The notes under the pieces are model-generated. The model had not been told where the DNA came from, searched no databases, and saw only the letters and a list, made by a program, of their open reading frames with translations. This document shows, one piece after another, positions 52,577 through 61,251 of a stretch of DNA of 64,000 bases; positions within the stretch are counted from its first letter, which is position 1; each line of letters starts with the position of its first letter. The position numbers and the translations under genes are program-made. Source of the stretch: Chloroflexi bacterium HGW-Chloroflexi-10 (GTDB lineage Bacteria; Chloroflexota; Anaerolineae; Anaerolineales; Anaerolineaceae); contig PHBZ01000013.1 of NCBI GenBank assembly GCA_002840755.1, positions 107,329 to 171,328 of the forward strand, given 5' to 3'.

Positions 52577-52792
52577 TCAGCGAAAACGGCTGGTGGGACT
52601 GCTGCTGCACGAACTGCCTGCGGAACTGGCAGTATTACTGGCGGTACCGGAAGAAGCAAATAATGAAATTCTTTTGCGCGTATTCGCACCGCTGCACATT
52701 GGGCAAACCGGTACCTGATCCGCTTCACTAAAACGTAACATCTTTTCAAAAGGTTGTCCACAGTCATTGCAGATATATTCATACAGGGGCAT
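52577..52792 (-). CDS. FmdB-type zinc ribbon protein
   Basis: 71 residues, MPLYEYICNDCGQPFEKML then VPVCPMCSG: the FmdB zinc-ribbon signature (CxxC...CxxC), followed by a Ser-rich tail. ATG 52792 is chosen over 52813; AGAGG lies upstream. FmdB proteins were linked to formamidase regulation in methylotrophs, but most have unknown roles. First gene of the operon with CsoR and OsmC. Confidence 0.85.
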   Translation of the reverse strand: MPLYEYICNDCGQPFEKMLRFSEADQVPVCPMCSGANTRKRISLFASSGTASNTASSAGSSCSSSPTSRFR

Positions 52793-52817
52793 ACCAAAAC
52801 CTCTTTTACACAAAAAT

Positions 52818-52873
52818 TATACTCTACTGGAGTATAGCATATTGATTATAAAAGTGCTAGCATGGATTGTCAA
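52818..52873 (-). promoter_or_regulatory. CsoR-type operator and promoter of the FmdB-CsoR-OsmC operon
   Basis: On the minus strand, -35 TTGACA (52868-52873), 17 bp, -10 TATAAT (52845-52850). The 19-bp inverted repeat TATACTC-CAGTA-GAGTATA (52818-52836) begins right at the predicted start of transcription. Its shape (TATAC...GTATA) resembles CsoR/CstR-family operators, supporting autorepression. Confidence 0.75.
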
Positions 52874-52907
52874 GCATTCCTGGTAAGTCTTTACTAAAAT
52901 ACGCCTA

Positions 52908-52970
52908 TTGCCCCATTGACAAACGTCATATATAATAATTGAATTAAGTTACATTGTTTATGTTACTTAA
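52908..52970 (+). promoter_or_regulatory. Promoter and 5' hairpin of the binding-protein gene
   Basis: -35 TTGCCC (52908-52913), 17 bp, -10 TATAAT (52931-52936). At the predicted 5' end of the mRNA, the inverted repeat TTAAGTTACAT-TGTTT-ATGTTACTTAA (52944-52970, one mismatch) could be an operator or a 5' stabilising stem. An orphan SD AAGGAGGTG (52981-52989) follows, from which a 27-codon frame would end overlapping the ATG of the next gene (ATGA). Confidence 0.6.
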
Positions 52971-53069
52971 TATTCAAGCTAAGGAGGTGTTGCCTGTAAT
53001 TTTCACGTCCGTAAACTGTCGTTTTTTCAAACCAAAGAGAATTGAATTAGCCAAATTAGGAGGAAGAAG

Positions 53070-54821
53070 ATGAAATCACGAACGCTCTTTAGCGTAGTAT
53101 TTGTTTTAGTTCTGCTCAGCATGCTGGTGGTTGCCTGTCAGCCAGCTACACCAGCGCCTGCTGCTGATGCTACCATGGCTCCCGAAGTAGTAGAAAACGC
53201 CACCGCAGTACCCGCCGAAGTAGTGCCAACCGATGCGCCTGCCGAGCCCATGGAAAAACTCTACGAAGAAGTGGCTTTTGAGCCGATGGTATTAACCTCA
53301 CCCGATTGTGAATATGGTGGTTTGATTAAAGAAATAGCTTCCCTGGATGAATCAACCGTTCAATTCACCATGTGCGTTCCCGATCCTGCTTTCCCGTCTA
53401 AAGCCGCCTTCTCTGCATTCGCCATTCAACCCAGAGAATGGATTGAATACGCCATGGAATCACGTGAGATTTTGGAACACCCTGTTGGGACTGGTCCCTA
53501 TGTGCTGGATTCCTGGAATCGTGGAGACAGCATCGTATTCAAAAAGTTCGCTGATTACTGGGGCGAACCGGCCAAAACCGATACACTGGTTTTCCGCTGG
53601 AGCACAGAAGGCGCCGCCCGTCTGTTGGAGTTACAAACCGGTACTGTCGATGGTATCGATAACCCCTCCCCGGATGACTTCCCGGTTATCCAGGATAATC
53701 CTGACCTGACCTTGTTCGAACGCCAGGCAATCAACATTTTCTATGTTGGTATGACCAATACCTTTGAACATTTCAAAGATGTCAAAGTTCGCCAGGCCAT
53801 TGCCATGGGAATCGATCGCCAACGTCTGGTTGACAACTTCTACCCCGCCGGATCTGAAGTTGCCAGTCACTTCACCCCCTGCGCCGTTCCAAACGGCTGC
53901 ACCGGAGATGATTGGTACGAGTATGACCCCGAGGCCGCCAAAGCCTTATTGTCCGAAGCCGGCTATCCGGATGGGTTTGACACCACCATCTTCTATCGTG
54001 ACGTTTTCCGTTCCTACCTGCCGGAACCCGGTTTGGTAGCTACCGATCTGCAAGCCCAGTTGGCAGAAATTGGCATCAATGCTGAAATCGTCGTAATGGA
54101 AACAGGCGCTTTCATTGAAGAATCCTCTGCCGGTCGCCTGGATGGTATCTACCTGTTGGGTTGGAATGCAGACTATCCCCATATTACTAACTTCCTGGAT
54201 TACCACTTCACCGCTTCCAATCCACAGTTTGGAACAACATTCCCGGAAATCTACGAAAAACTGGCCGCCGCCGCACAACTTGCCGATCCGGTCGAAGCTG
54301 AGCCGCTCTATGTTGAAGCCAACAATGCCATAAAAGAACTCGTTCCGATGGTTCCGATTGCCCATGGTGGTTCCGGAACTGCATTCCGTGCCGATGTGGA
54401 AGGCGCCCATGCCAGCCCATTGGGTAATGAATACATGGCTGTAATGGACCCTGGTGGTCGCGATACGATGGTCTGGATGCAGAATGCTGAACCGATCTCC
54501 CTCTACTGCAATGACGAGACCGATGGCGAATCCCTGCGCCCCTGCGAACAGGTTTTAGAATCACTGTTATCTTACACAGTAGCCGGCACCGAGGTAGAAC
54601 CCGGTCTGGCCACATCCTGTGATCCTAATGATGATCTTACCGTCTGGACCTGTAATTTACGCGAAGGCGTCAAATTCCATGATGGTTCCATGCTGGATGC
54701 CACTGATGTGGCTATGTCCTGGATCGTAGCTTGGGATGCTTCTAATCCATTACACATTGGAAATACTGGTGCCTTTGAATACTTCACGTATTTATGGGGT
54801 AACCTGCTCAACGCTGAATAA
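53070..54821 (+). CDS. Family 5 (peptide) ABC-transporter binding lipoprotein, apparently circularly permuted
   Basis: 583 residues, lipoprotein with acylated Cys23 in LVVACQP. After a Pro/Ala linker, the sequence begins in the middle of the usual DppA fold: IKEIASLDESTVQFTM, GTGPYVLDSW, KVRQAIAMGIDRQRLV, then the normal C-terminal HGGSGTAFR region. From ~465 to the end it carries the segments that normally come first: LYCNDETDGE, CEQVLESLLSYTVAGTEVEPGLA, LTVWTCNLREGVKFHDGSMLDATDVAMSW, NTGAFEYF. All expected parts are present once, in rotated order. GGAGGAAG lies before ATG. Ligands should be di/oligopeptides with the Dpp permeases downstream. Confidence 0.88.
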   Translation: MKSRTLFSVVFVLVLLSMLVVACQPATPAPAADATMAPEVVENATAVPAEVVPTDAPAEPMEKLYEEVAFEPMVLTSPDCEYGGLIKEIASLDESTVQFTMCVPDPAFPSKAAFSAFAIQPREWIEYAMESREILEHPVGTGPYVLDSWNRGDSIVFKKFADYWGEPAKTDTLVFRWSTEGAARLLELQTGTVDGIDNPSPDDFPVIQDNPDLTLFERQAINIFYVGMTNTFEHFKDVKVRQAIAMGIDRQRLVDNFYPAGSEVASHFTPCAVPNGCTGDDWYEYDPEAAKALLSEAGYPDGFDTTIFYRDVFRSYLPEPGLVATDLQAQLAEIGINAEIVVMETGAFIEESSAGRLDGIYLLGWNADYPHITNFLDYHFTASNPQFGTTFPEIYEKLAAAAQLADPVEAEPLYVEANNAIKELVPMVPIAHGGSGTAFRADVEGAHASPLGNEYMAVMDPGGRDTMVWMQNAEPISLYCNDETDGESLRPCEQVLESLLSYTVAGTEVEPGLATSCDPNDDLTVWTCNLREGVKFHDGSMLDATDVAMSWIVAWDASNPLHIGNTGAFEYFTYLWGNLLNAE

Positions 54822-54841
54822 ACCATTCAACATTCGCTAAA

Positions 54842-54877
54842 ATTCGCGGGGCGTAAGCGCCCCGCGAATATTTTATT
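54842..54877 (+). terminator. Intercistronic terminator/attenuator after the binding-protein gene
   Basis: A perfect 12-bp stem ATTCGCGGGGCG/CGCCCCGCGAAT with a TAAG loop and ATTTTATT tail. Partial readthrough would give more binding protein than permease, a usual arrangement in such operons. Confidence 0.88.
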
Positions 54878-54898
54878 CCCTTATCCTGAGAGAAACTT

Positions 54899-55978
54899 AT
54901 GATACAGTACACCATTCGTCGCCTGCTTATGGCTATCCCTGTTTTGATAGGAATCCTGATCGTTACTTTCGCGCTAGCGCGAATGATTCCCGGTGAACCA
55001 TGCAAGGCTATGTTGGGAGAAAAAGCCACAGTAGAAGTTTGTGAACGTTTTAATGAACGCTATGGGTTTAATAAACCGATTACCACCCAATTTGCAATTT
55101 ATATGGGCAATATTCTCAAAGGAGACTTTGGCAATTCAATCCGGTTCAGTCGCCCGGTTACCCTCATTCTGATTGAACGCCTGCCCTTAACCGTTGAATT
55201 GGGTACGCTGGCACTGATTATCGCCATCGCAATTGGAATTCCAGCCGGAATTCTCTCCGCTGTAAAACGCAATTCCATTCTCGATGTTATAACCATGATA
55301 GGCGCAAATATCGGTGTTTCCATGCCGGTATACTGGCTGGGTTTAATGCTGGCCTATTTATTCGCTTTAGTTTTAAAAGATACACCCTTCTGGCTACCCC
55401 CCACCGGGAGATTAACCGCCGGTTTTGTAGCCATCCCCTTTTATGAAACTTGGGGCTGGTTGATGGAAAAAGAAACGATCCGTTATCATTTTGTCGAATT
55501 TTTTGCGAATATCTATACGTTTAATTCTCTTATCACTGGCGATTGGAAAATACTTGGAGATGCACTCAAACATCTCATATTACCCTCCATCGCCCTTAGT
55601 ACCATCCCTCTCGCAATTATCGCCCGCATGACCCGTTCAAGTATGTTGGAAGTGATGAAACTGGATTACATTCGTACTGCCCGCGCCAAGGGTCTCCAAA
55701 CCAAAGTCATAATTCTGAAACATGCTTTACGCAATGCTATGCTGCCTATTATTACTATCATTGGGCTTCAGGTTGGCACCATCTTTGCCGGTGCTGTTTT
55801 GACCGAATCTATTTTTGGGTTGGCTGGCGTTGGTAGAATCTTATTCGAAGCAATTACGGCTCGTGATTATCCAATTATTCAGGCTTTTACTGTTGTGATT
55901 GCCATAGGTTACGTTTTCATTAACCTGGTTGTTGACCTATCATACGTTTTTATTGACCCCCGCATCCGATTGGAGTAA
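54899..55978 (+). CDS. dppB: Peptide ABC transporter permease, DppB/OppB-like
   Basis: 359 residues, six TM helices. N-terminal TIRRLLMAIPVLIGILIVTFALARMIPGEP is typical of DppB, and the EAA loop reads EVMKLDYIRTARAKGL, which contacts the ATPases. It extends the family by a soluble segment after TM4 (ETIRYHFVEFFANIY). First gene after the attenuator. Confidence 0.92.
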   Translation: MIQYTIRRLLMAIPVLIGILIVTFALARMIPGEPCKAMLGEKATVEVCERFNERYGFNKPITTQFAIYMGNILKGDFGNSIRFSRPVTLILIERLPLTVELGTLALIIAIAIGIPAGILSAVKRNSILDVITMIGANIGVSMPVYWLGLMLAYLFALVLKDTPFWLPPTGRLTAGFVAIPFYETWGWLMEKETIRYHFVEFFANIYTFNSLITGDWKILGDALKHLILPSIALSTIPLAIIARMTRSSMLEVMKLDYIRTARAKGLQTKVIILKHALRNAMLPIITIIGLQVGTIFAGAVLTESIFGLAGVGRILFEAITARDYPIIQAFTVVIAIGYVFINLVVDLSYVFIDPRIRLE

Positions 55979-55981
55979 TGT

Positions 55982-56923
55982 ATGGCATCTGTATCCTTAA
56001 CCAAAGATACTCAACAAGATTATCGTTCGAACAGTCTTTGGCGTTTAACCCTGCGCCGTATTACCCGCCAACGCTCCGCAGTTGTCGGACTCATCATTCT
56101 GGGATTTCTCTTTCTTGTTGCTGGCTTTGCCGATGTGATTGCGCCATATAAACCTAATGATGTCTTAATTGGTCTGGAAGAGGGAATAAAGAAACGCCAG
56201 GCACCTTGTATCCATCTTTTAGGCTGTCCAACCGACCAACCGCAACATCTATTTGGTGTAGACGGCAATGTGCGTGACCAGTTCAGTCGTGTCATATTTG
56301 GCACGCGCTACTCTCTCTTTATCGGCTTCAGCACAATTAGCTTTGCCGTAATCGTTGGAACCATTCTAGGCGCCCTCTCCGGTTATTTCGGCGGATGGGT
56401 GGATAACATTATCATGCGTATTCTGGATGTGTTAATGGCTTTCCCCTCTCTTTTGTTGGCAATTACCATCGTCTCTGTGTTAGGCCCAGGGTTGGAAAAT
56501 GCGCTTTTGGCAATTGCCATTGTAACCACGCCAATCTATGCGCGTGTTGTGCGCGCCAGTGTACTTTCCGTTAAAGAAATGCCTTACGTGGCTGCTTCCA
56601 AAGCGCTGGGTGGTAATGCCTTACACATTCTGATAAACCGCGTTTTACCCAATGCTGTTCCTCCTCTGATTGTTACAGGGACATTGGGTATTGGCACTGC
56701 CATTCTGGATGCTGCAGCACTATCTTTCCTGGGGTTGGGCGCTCAACCTCCCATGCCAGAATGGGGGACCATGCTGGGCTCGGAGCGCAATCAGGTATTC
56801 ACTGCCCCACACCTGGTCTTTATACCGGGTATTGCCATTATGCTGACCGTGTTAGCCTTCAACCTTCTGGGTGATGGACTACGCGACGCCATTGACCCGC
56901 GTCTTGGCCAGACACCAAAATAG
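55982..56923 (+). CDS. dppC: Peptide ABC transporter permease, DppC/OppC-like
   Basis: 313 residues, six TM helices, with EAA-loop motif SVKEMPYVAASKALGG and the final DGLRDAIDPRL typical of DppC. Starts 3 nt after dppB stops, so translation is coupled. Confidence 0.92.
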   Translation: MASVSLTKDTQQDYRSNSLWRLTLRRITRQRSAVVGLIILGFLFLVAGFADVIAPYKPNDVLIGLEEGIKKRQAPCIHLLGCPTDQPQHLFGVDGNVRDQFSRVIFGTRYSLFIGFSTISFAVIVGTILGALSGYFGGWVDNIIMRILDVLMAFPSLLLAITIVSVLGPGLENALLAIAIVTTPIYARVVRASVLSVKEMPYVAASKALGGNALHILINRVLPNAVPPLIVTGTLGIGTAILDAAALSFLGLGAQPPMPEWGTMLGSERNQVFTAPHLVFIPGIAIMLTVLAFNLLGDGLRDAIDPRLGQTPK

Positions 56924-56938
56924 AAGGGAGAAAATAAT

Positions 56939-57976
56939 ATGCAAATTTCAGACAAAAATGCTCCCATTTTGTCGGTTAAAGACTTAAAAACTTACTTTTA
57001 CACCGAAAGTGGCGTGGTAAAAGCTGTCGACGGGGTTGATTTTCATGTTCATTCCGGAGAAATACTTGGGTTGGTAGGAGAATCCGGTTGCGGAAAAAGC
57101 GTAACCTCCTTCTCAATTATGCGCTTGGTAGATAGCCCAGGGAAAATTGTGGACGGCGAAATCTTCTTTGAAGGGAAAGATTTATTAAAATTGGATAGTG
57201 AAGCCATGCAAAATGTGCGCGGCAATCATATTTCTATGATCTTTCAGCAACCACAAAGCAGCCTGAATCCTGTATTTACCGTTGGAGATCAAATTGTTGA
57301 AATTATTCGCATTCACAATAATGTAAACAAAGACCAGGCCTGGAAACTTGCAGTGGAATTGCTTACTTTGGTGGGTATTCCGGATGCCCAAAGAAAAGCC
57401 AAGGCTTACCCTCACGAAATGTCCGGTGGGCAGGCACAGCGCGTTATGATCGCCATGGCGCTCGCCAACAATCCCCAGGTATTAATCGCCGACGAACCAA
57501 CAACAGCATTGGATGTCACTATTCAGGCACAAATCCTAGACCTGATGCGCGGCCTGCGTAGCAAAACATACACCGCAGTAATCCTCATCACCCATGATCT
57601 GGGTGTGATCGCCGAAATGGCAGATCGTGTCGCCGTTATGTATGCTGGTAAAATCGTGGAAGAAGCTGATGTAAACAGTATCTTTGAAAACCCATTACAT
57701 CCCTATACCGTTGGCCTGATCGCCTCGGTCCCTGTTTTGGGTGAAATCAAAGAAAGCTTGGATACCATTCCTGGCAATGTACCCAATCTGGTGGATCTGC
57801 CACCAGGTTGCCGCTTTGCTCCGCGCTGTACGGCCCAGAAAAAATATGACCTGGAAATATGCACCCGGGTGGATCCCCAACTCATTGAAGTGACAAAAAA
57901 ACACAGCGTCCGCTGCTGGCTTTACCAGGACGATGAAAACCATTCTGCCCCATTAAAGAGCAATCATGATGGATAA
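56939..57976 (+). CDS. dppD: Peptide ABC transporter ATPase, DppD/OppD-like
   Basis: 345 residues. Walker A GESGCGKS, signature MSGGQAQR, Walker [13 protein letters not shown]-loop THDLGVI, and the oligopeptide-transporter C-terminal zinc/iron-site-like motif [10 protein letters not shown]...RCWLY. It pairs with the next gene. A GGGAG ribosome site precedes ATG 56939. Confidence 0.93.
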   Translation: MQISDKNAPILSVKDLKTYFYTESGVVKAVDGVDFHVHSGEILGLVGESGCGKSVTSFSIMRLVDSPGKIVDGEIFFEGKDLLKLDSEAMQNVRGNHISMIFQQPQSSLNPVFTVGDQIVEIIRIHNNVNKDQAWKLAVELLTLVGIPDAQRKAKAYPHEMSGGQAQRVMIAMALANNPQVLIADEPTTALDVTIQAQILDLMRGLRSKTYTAVILITHDLGVIAEMADRVAVMYAGKIVEEADVNSIFENPLHPYTVGLIASVPVLGEIKESLDTIPGNVPNLVDLPPGCRFAPRCTAQKKYDLEICTRVDPQLIEVTKKHSVRCWLYQDDENHSAPLKSNHDG

Positions 57977-58973
57977 TTTGATGGAAACAAAACCTGTAAC
58001 AGAAAACCTGATTGAAGTAAAAAACTTGGTGAAATATTATCCGGTTAAAGGCGGCATATTCCGTCGAAAAATAGCCGAAGTTAAGGCTGTGGATGATGTC
58101 AGCTTCAGCATCCGCAAAGGTGAAACGCTTGGACTTGTTGGTGAATCCGGCTGTGGCAAAACTACGGTTGGTCATACTCTCCTCGGCCTGATCCCGCACA
58201 CCAGCGGCCAGGTTAATTACGAAGGCGTCGATTTGTTTAACTTGCGTGGGGAAGAAAAAAAACTAATGCGCCTTAACCTGCAAATCGTCTTCCAAGATCC
58301 CTATTCTTCCCTGGACCCACGCCTGCCGATTGGCGAATCAATTGCTGAAGGCTTGCACATCCACAATATTGGTAGCAAACAGGATCGCTTTGAAATGGTC
58401 CTCAAAGTTCTAAAAAATGTTGGTATGGAAGACTACCATGCCAGGCGTTATCCACATGAATTCTCAGGTGGGCAGCGTCAACGAATTGGGATTGCCCGTG
58501 CATTAGTTATGAACCCAAAATTCATTGTGCTGGATGAACCCGTCTCTGCACTGGATGTTTCAATTCAGGCACAGGTGCTCAATATCCTGCGTGATTTACA
58601 GCGTGATTTTAACCTGACTTATCTGTTCGTTGCACATAACCTTGCCGTAGTTGAACATATATCTGACCGTGTGGCTGTCATGTATCTTGGCAAAATCGTT
58701 GAATTATCTGATAGAGACGTTCTCTTCAGCCAACCGCTGCATCCTTACACCCGCGCATTGATGTCCGCCATTCCCATTCCCAATCCACGCTTAAAACGTG
58801 AACGAGTTATCCTTCAAGGCGATGTTCCCAGCCCACTTAATCCGCCCTCCGGATGTCGTTTCCATCCGCGATGTCCGTATGCAAAAGAGATTTGCAGCCA
58901 AAAGGAGCCTGAATTACGCGAAATAAAACCAAAGCACATAGCAGCCTGTCATTTTCTGGAGGACTTCCTCTAA
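57966..58973 (+). CDS. dppF: Peptide ABC transporter ATPase, DppF/OppF-like
   Basis: 335 residues. Walker [10 protein letters not shown], signature FSGGQRQR, Walker [13 protein letters not shown]-terminal [10 protein letters not shown]...CHFL. It overlaps dppD by 11 nt; ATG 57966 or 57969 could be used. Completes the Dpp/Opp importer of the binding protein at 53070. Confidence 0.93.
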   Translation: MMDNLMETKPVTENLIEVKNLVKYYPVKGGIFRRKIAEVKAVDDVSFSIRKGETLGLVGESGCGKTTVGHTLLGLIPHTSGQVNYEGVDLFNLRGEEKKLMRLNLQIVFQDPYSSLDPRLPIGESIAEGLHIHNIGSKQDRFEMVLKVLKNVGMEDYHARRYPHEFSGGQRQRIGIARALVMNPKFIVLDEPVSALDVSIQAQVLNILRDLQRDFNLTYLFVAHNLAVVEHISDRVAVMYLGKIVELSDRDVLFSQPLHPYTRALMSAIPIPNPRLKRERVILQGDVPSPLNPPSGCRFHPRCPYAKEICSQKEPELREIKPKHIAACHFLEDFL

Positions 58974-58983
58974 AGCCTTTTTT

Positions 58984-59035
58984 ATCCCCACCCGGTAAAC
59001 TATCCCTGTGGGGATTCTTTTCTTTTTTTCATTAG
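58984..59035 (+). terminator. Terminator of the Dpp operon
   Basis: An 8-bp stem ATCCCCAC/GTGGGGAT with a 16-nt loop followed by TCTTTTCTTTTTTTC. It ends the importer operon. Confidence 0.7.
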
Positions 59036-59157
59036 TTTTCGCTGGTTTTTTCTTCCAAAAACAGGAGGTTTCCTCTATTTATCTCGTTTTCGTTAATTTT
59101 CGGTAGAATTAAGGAAAATTAATACCCAAAAAGGGGTTATTTCGAGAAATTAGGGGC

Positions 59158-59186
59158 TTGACACAGAACACTTGTTCGTGTATAGT
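59158..59186 (+). promoter_or_regulatory. lexA promoter with Bacillus-type SOS box
   Basis: -35 TTGACA (59158-59163), 17 bp, -10 TATAGT (59181-59186). The spacer contains GAAC-ACTT-GTTC (59166-59177), a perfect match to the GAACN4GTTC box of Gram-positive LexA (DinR), so LexA should repress its own promoter. Confidence 0.9.
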
Positions 59187-59226
59187 ATTTGCATAGCACA
59201 AATATTCGAGAATAAAGGAGCGCAAA

Positions 59227-59961
59227 ATGATGGCCAGAAAACGTGAAGGGTTAAGTGAAAGACATCGAAAAATTATGGAGTATTTAACCGATTTCATTGA
59301 AGAATATGGTTATTCTCCTTCTATCCGCGAAATTGGTGATGCGATTGATGTAAAATCCACATCACTGGTGGATTATTATCTCAATCAATTGGAAGAGAAA
59401 GAGTACATCTCGCGGGAAGGCCGGATTTCACGTAGTATCCGAGTGGTAAAACCTGTCTACAATACTGCCAAAGCGATTGGCGCCAAAGTGAATTCAGCAG
59501 TACAAGCCGTCAACAATATGGCCGAATCGCTGGTTGCTATTCCCCTGCGTGGCCGTATTGTTGCTAGTGCACCTATTCCGGTGCCGTCTTCCGATTTCAA
59601 CTATTTTGATCCGGAAAGCGGTGTGGAAATTGCACGCAGCCTTTTACCCGCTCGCGAAAAACTGAGTGAATTATTTGCCCTGGAAGTCCAGGGAGATTCT
59701 ATGATTGATGCAATGGTCAATGATGGAGATATCATCATCATGCGTCCTGCCCAACAAGCTTCCAATGGTGAAATGGTGGCCGTATGGTTGGGTGATAAAG
59801 ATGAGACCACGCTCAAATATTTTTATAAGGAAAAGAACCGCATCCGCCTGCAACCGGCTAACCCTACGATGGAACCAATTTTTGTAGACAATCCCGGGGC
59901 TCTGCGCATTATGGGTAAAGTAGTAATGGTCATTCGCCAATATAAAAGCGAAATCCATTAA
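59227..59961 (+). CDS. lexA: SOS repressor LexA, with an Ala-Ser cleavage site
   Basis: 244 residues, longer than the usual 200-210 because of an extended linker (~75-108). The N-terminal winged HTH (SPSIREIGDAIDVKSTSLVDYYL) recognises the SOS box at 59166. The C-terminal protease domain has Ser158 (QGDSM) and Lys197 (TTLKYF) as catalytic dyad. The scissile bond is expected at Ala113-Ser114 (RIVASAP) rather than the usual Ala-Gly, a rare substitution that may slow autocleavage. AGGAG precedes ATG 59227. Confidence 0.95.
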   Translation: MMARKREGLSERHRKIMEYLTDFIEEYGYSPSIREIGDAIDVKSTSLVDYYLNQLEEKEYISREGRISRSIRVVKPVYNTAKAIGAKVNSAVQAVNNMAESLVAIPLRGRIVASAPIPVPSSDFNYFDPESGVEIARSLLPAREKLSELFALEVQGDSMIDAMVNDGDIIIMRPAQQASNGEMVAVWLGDKDETTLKYFYKEKNRIRLQPANPTMEPIFVDNPGALRIMGKVVMVIRQYKSEIH

Positions 59962-59999
59962 GTTGTTCAAGAATTTGCCTCCTTATCCTTACCTCTCTT

Positions 60000-60037
60000 A
60001 AGCAAAACACCCCGGACATGTCCGGGGTGTTTTGCTT
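60000..60037. terminator. Bidirectional terminator, perfect 38-nt palindrome
   Basis: AAGCAAAACACCCCGGACA and its exact reverse complement meet at the centre without a loop base. It has A-rich and T-rich ends, so it stops both lexA (plus) and rplL (minus). Confidence 0.92.
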
Positions 60038-60050
60038 CAATTCCTAAGAA

Positions 60051-60428
60051 TTAGGCGACTACAACTTCAGCGCCAGCTTCGACTAATTTTTTCTTGGCAT
60101 CTTCTGCGGCTTCTTTAGAGATGCCGGTCATCACTTTGCTATCAGCAGCTTCGGCCATATTTTTGGCTTCAACGAGGCCCAGGTTGGTGAGCTGGCGGAT
60201 AACTTTAATGGTTTCAATTTTCTTGGGACCGGGGTTTTTCAGAATAACATCAAACTCGGTTTTTTCTTCAACTTCTTCGACAACAGCGGCGGGACCGGCA
60301 ACAGCCATCGCAGCTACAGGAGCGGCAGCGGAAACGCCCCATTTTTCTTCCAAAGATTTTACCAGATCAGCAGCTTCCAATACGGTAAGCTCGCTTAACA
60401 TTTCAACAATTTTTGCAAGGTCTGCCAT
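60051..60428 (-). CDS. rplL: 50S ribosomal protein L7/L12
   Basis: 125 residues. N-terminal dimerisation helix hairpin ([21 protein letters not shown]), Ala/Val-rich hinge ([16 protein letters not shown]), and the conserved C-terminal factor-binding domain ending GAEVVVA. Forms the stalk that recruits EF-Tu and EF-G. Last gene of the block; rpoB is not next to it, unlike in many bacteria, because lexA converges here. Confidence 0.97.
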   Translation of the reverse strand: MADLAKIVEMLSELTVLEAADLVKSLEEKWGVSAAAPVAAMAVAGPAAVVEEVEEKTEFDVILKNPGPKKIETIKVIRQLTNLGLVEAKNMAEAADSKVMTGISKEAAEDAKKKLVEAGAEVVVA

Positions 60429-60485
60429 TTCTAAATTCTCCTAAAGTGATATAGACACAATTTTAATATTATTTATGATAATTGA

Positions 60486-61007
60486 TTACCCAGCAGGTTG
60501 CTCTGAATGGGCTTTAATTACAGCGGCCAAACCACGAGCGGGCTCGGCAAGTGTACGTACGAGTTTGCTGGCGGGAGCACTGATGGTTCCCAGCAGCATT
60601 GCACGCATAACGGGCAATGGTGGCAATTCAGCTAATGAATCCACTTCTTTGGCACTCAAAGAACGAGTCCCCAGATAACCACCTTTAACCGCAAAGATTT
60701 CAGATTTTTTGGTTGATTCTTTGAAAACTTTGGCCAACGCAGGCGGATCGCTAAAAGCGATTCCAGCCAGGGTAGTACCTTCCAAACCAACAGGGCTTTT
60801 GATACCCTTATTTTGGTAGGCTTTAGTCAGCAGTGTATTCTTCACAACGTGAAGCTCACCACCTGTCTCACGAACCTTGGCGCGTAATGTATCAATATCT
60901 TTCATGTTCATTTTTTCATATGAAATGAAAAATATTGCTTCACTTTTCTCTAGCCACTGTTCGTATTGTGACATCATTTTTGATTTATACTTTTTGGTGA
61001 AAGCCAA
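60486..61007 (-). CDS. rplJ: 50S ribosomal protein L10
   Basis: 173 residues, the base of the L7/L12 stalk. The start is TTG 61007 with a perfect SD AAGGAGGTGA 6 nt upstream. Motifs MKDIDTLRAKVRETGGELHVVKNTL and GLAAVIKA agree with L10. Its expression should be controlled by the leader at 61040-61145. Confidence 0.96.
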   Translation of the reverse strand: MAFTKKYKSKMMSQYEQWLEKSEAIFFISYEKMNMKDIDTLRAKVRETGGELHVVKNTLLTKAYQNKGIKSPVGLEGTTLAGIAFSDPPALAKVFKESTKKSEIFAVKGGYLGTRSLSAKEVDSLAELPPLPVMRAMLLGTISAPASKLVRTLAEPARGLAAVIKAHSEQPAG

Positions 61008-61039
61008 CGACTGTCACCTCCTTCCTGTTTAAGAATTAA

Positions 61040-61145
61040 AAAAGTCTTTGCCATTGAAACCGAGGCAAAGACTTTTACAGGCAGATCAAACGGCCCTTTT
61101 TATAAGGCCAAATTTCTTACTTGTGTCTTCCACCTCGGCGGGAAT
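61040..61145 (-). promoter_or_regulatory. Ribosomal protein L10 leader with attenuator hairpin
   Basis: On the minus strand, CCGAGGTGG (about 61130-61138) can pair with CCTCGG (61060-61065) as in the L10-leader RNA family; the middle holds GGCC...GGCC-type helices. Overlapping the 3' half is an intrinsic terminator, AAAAGTCTTTGCC/GGCAAAGACTTTT (61040-61076) with a T run. L10 or L10(L12)4 binding is expected to shift the balance to termination, feeding back on rplJL. Confidence 0.85.
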
Positions 61146-61251
61146 ATTTAAGCCAGTAATGGCTCCAGCTTTCTTCGGTGAAACTTTATTGTACCACAAT
61201 ATCATTTATCATTGCGTTACAATAATGAGTTTTTATTTTGTAATGTACTTA

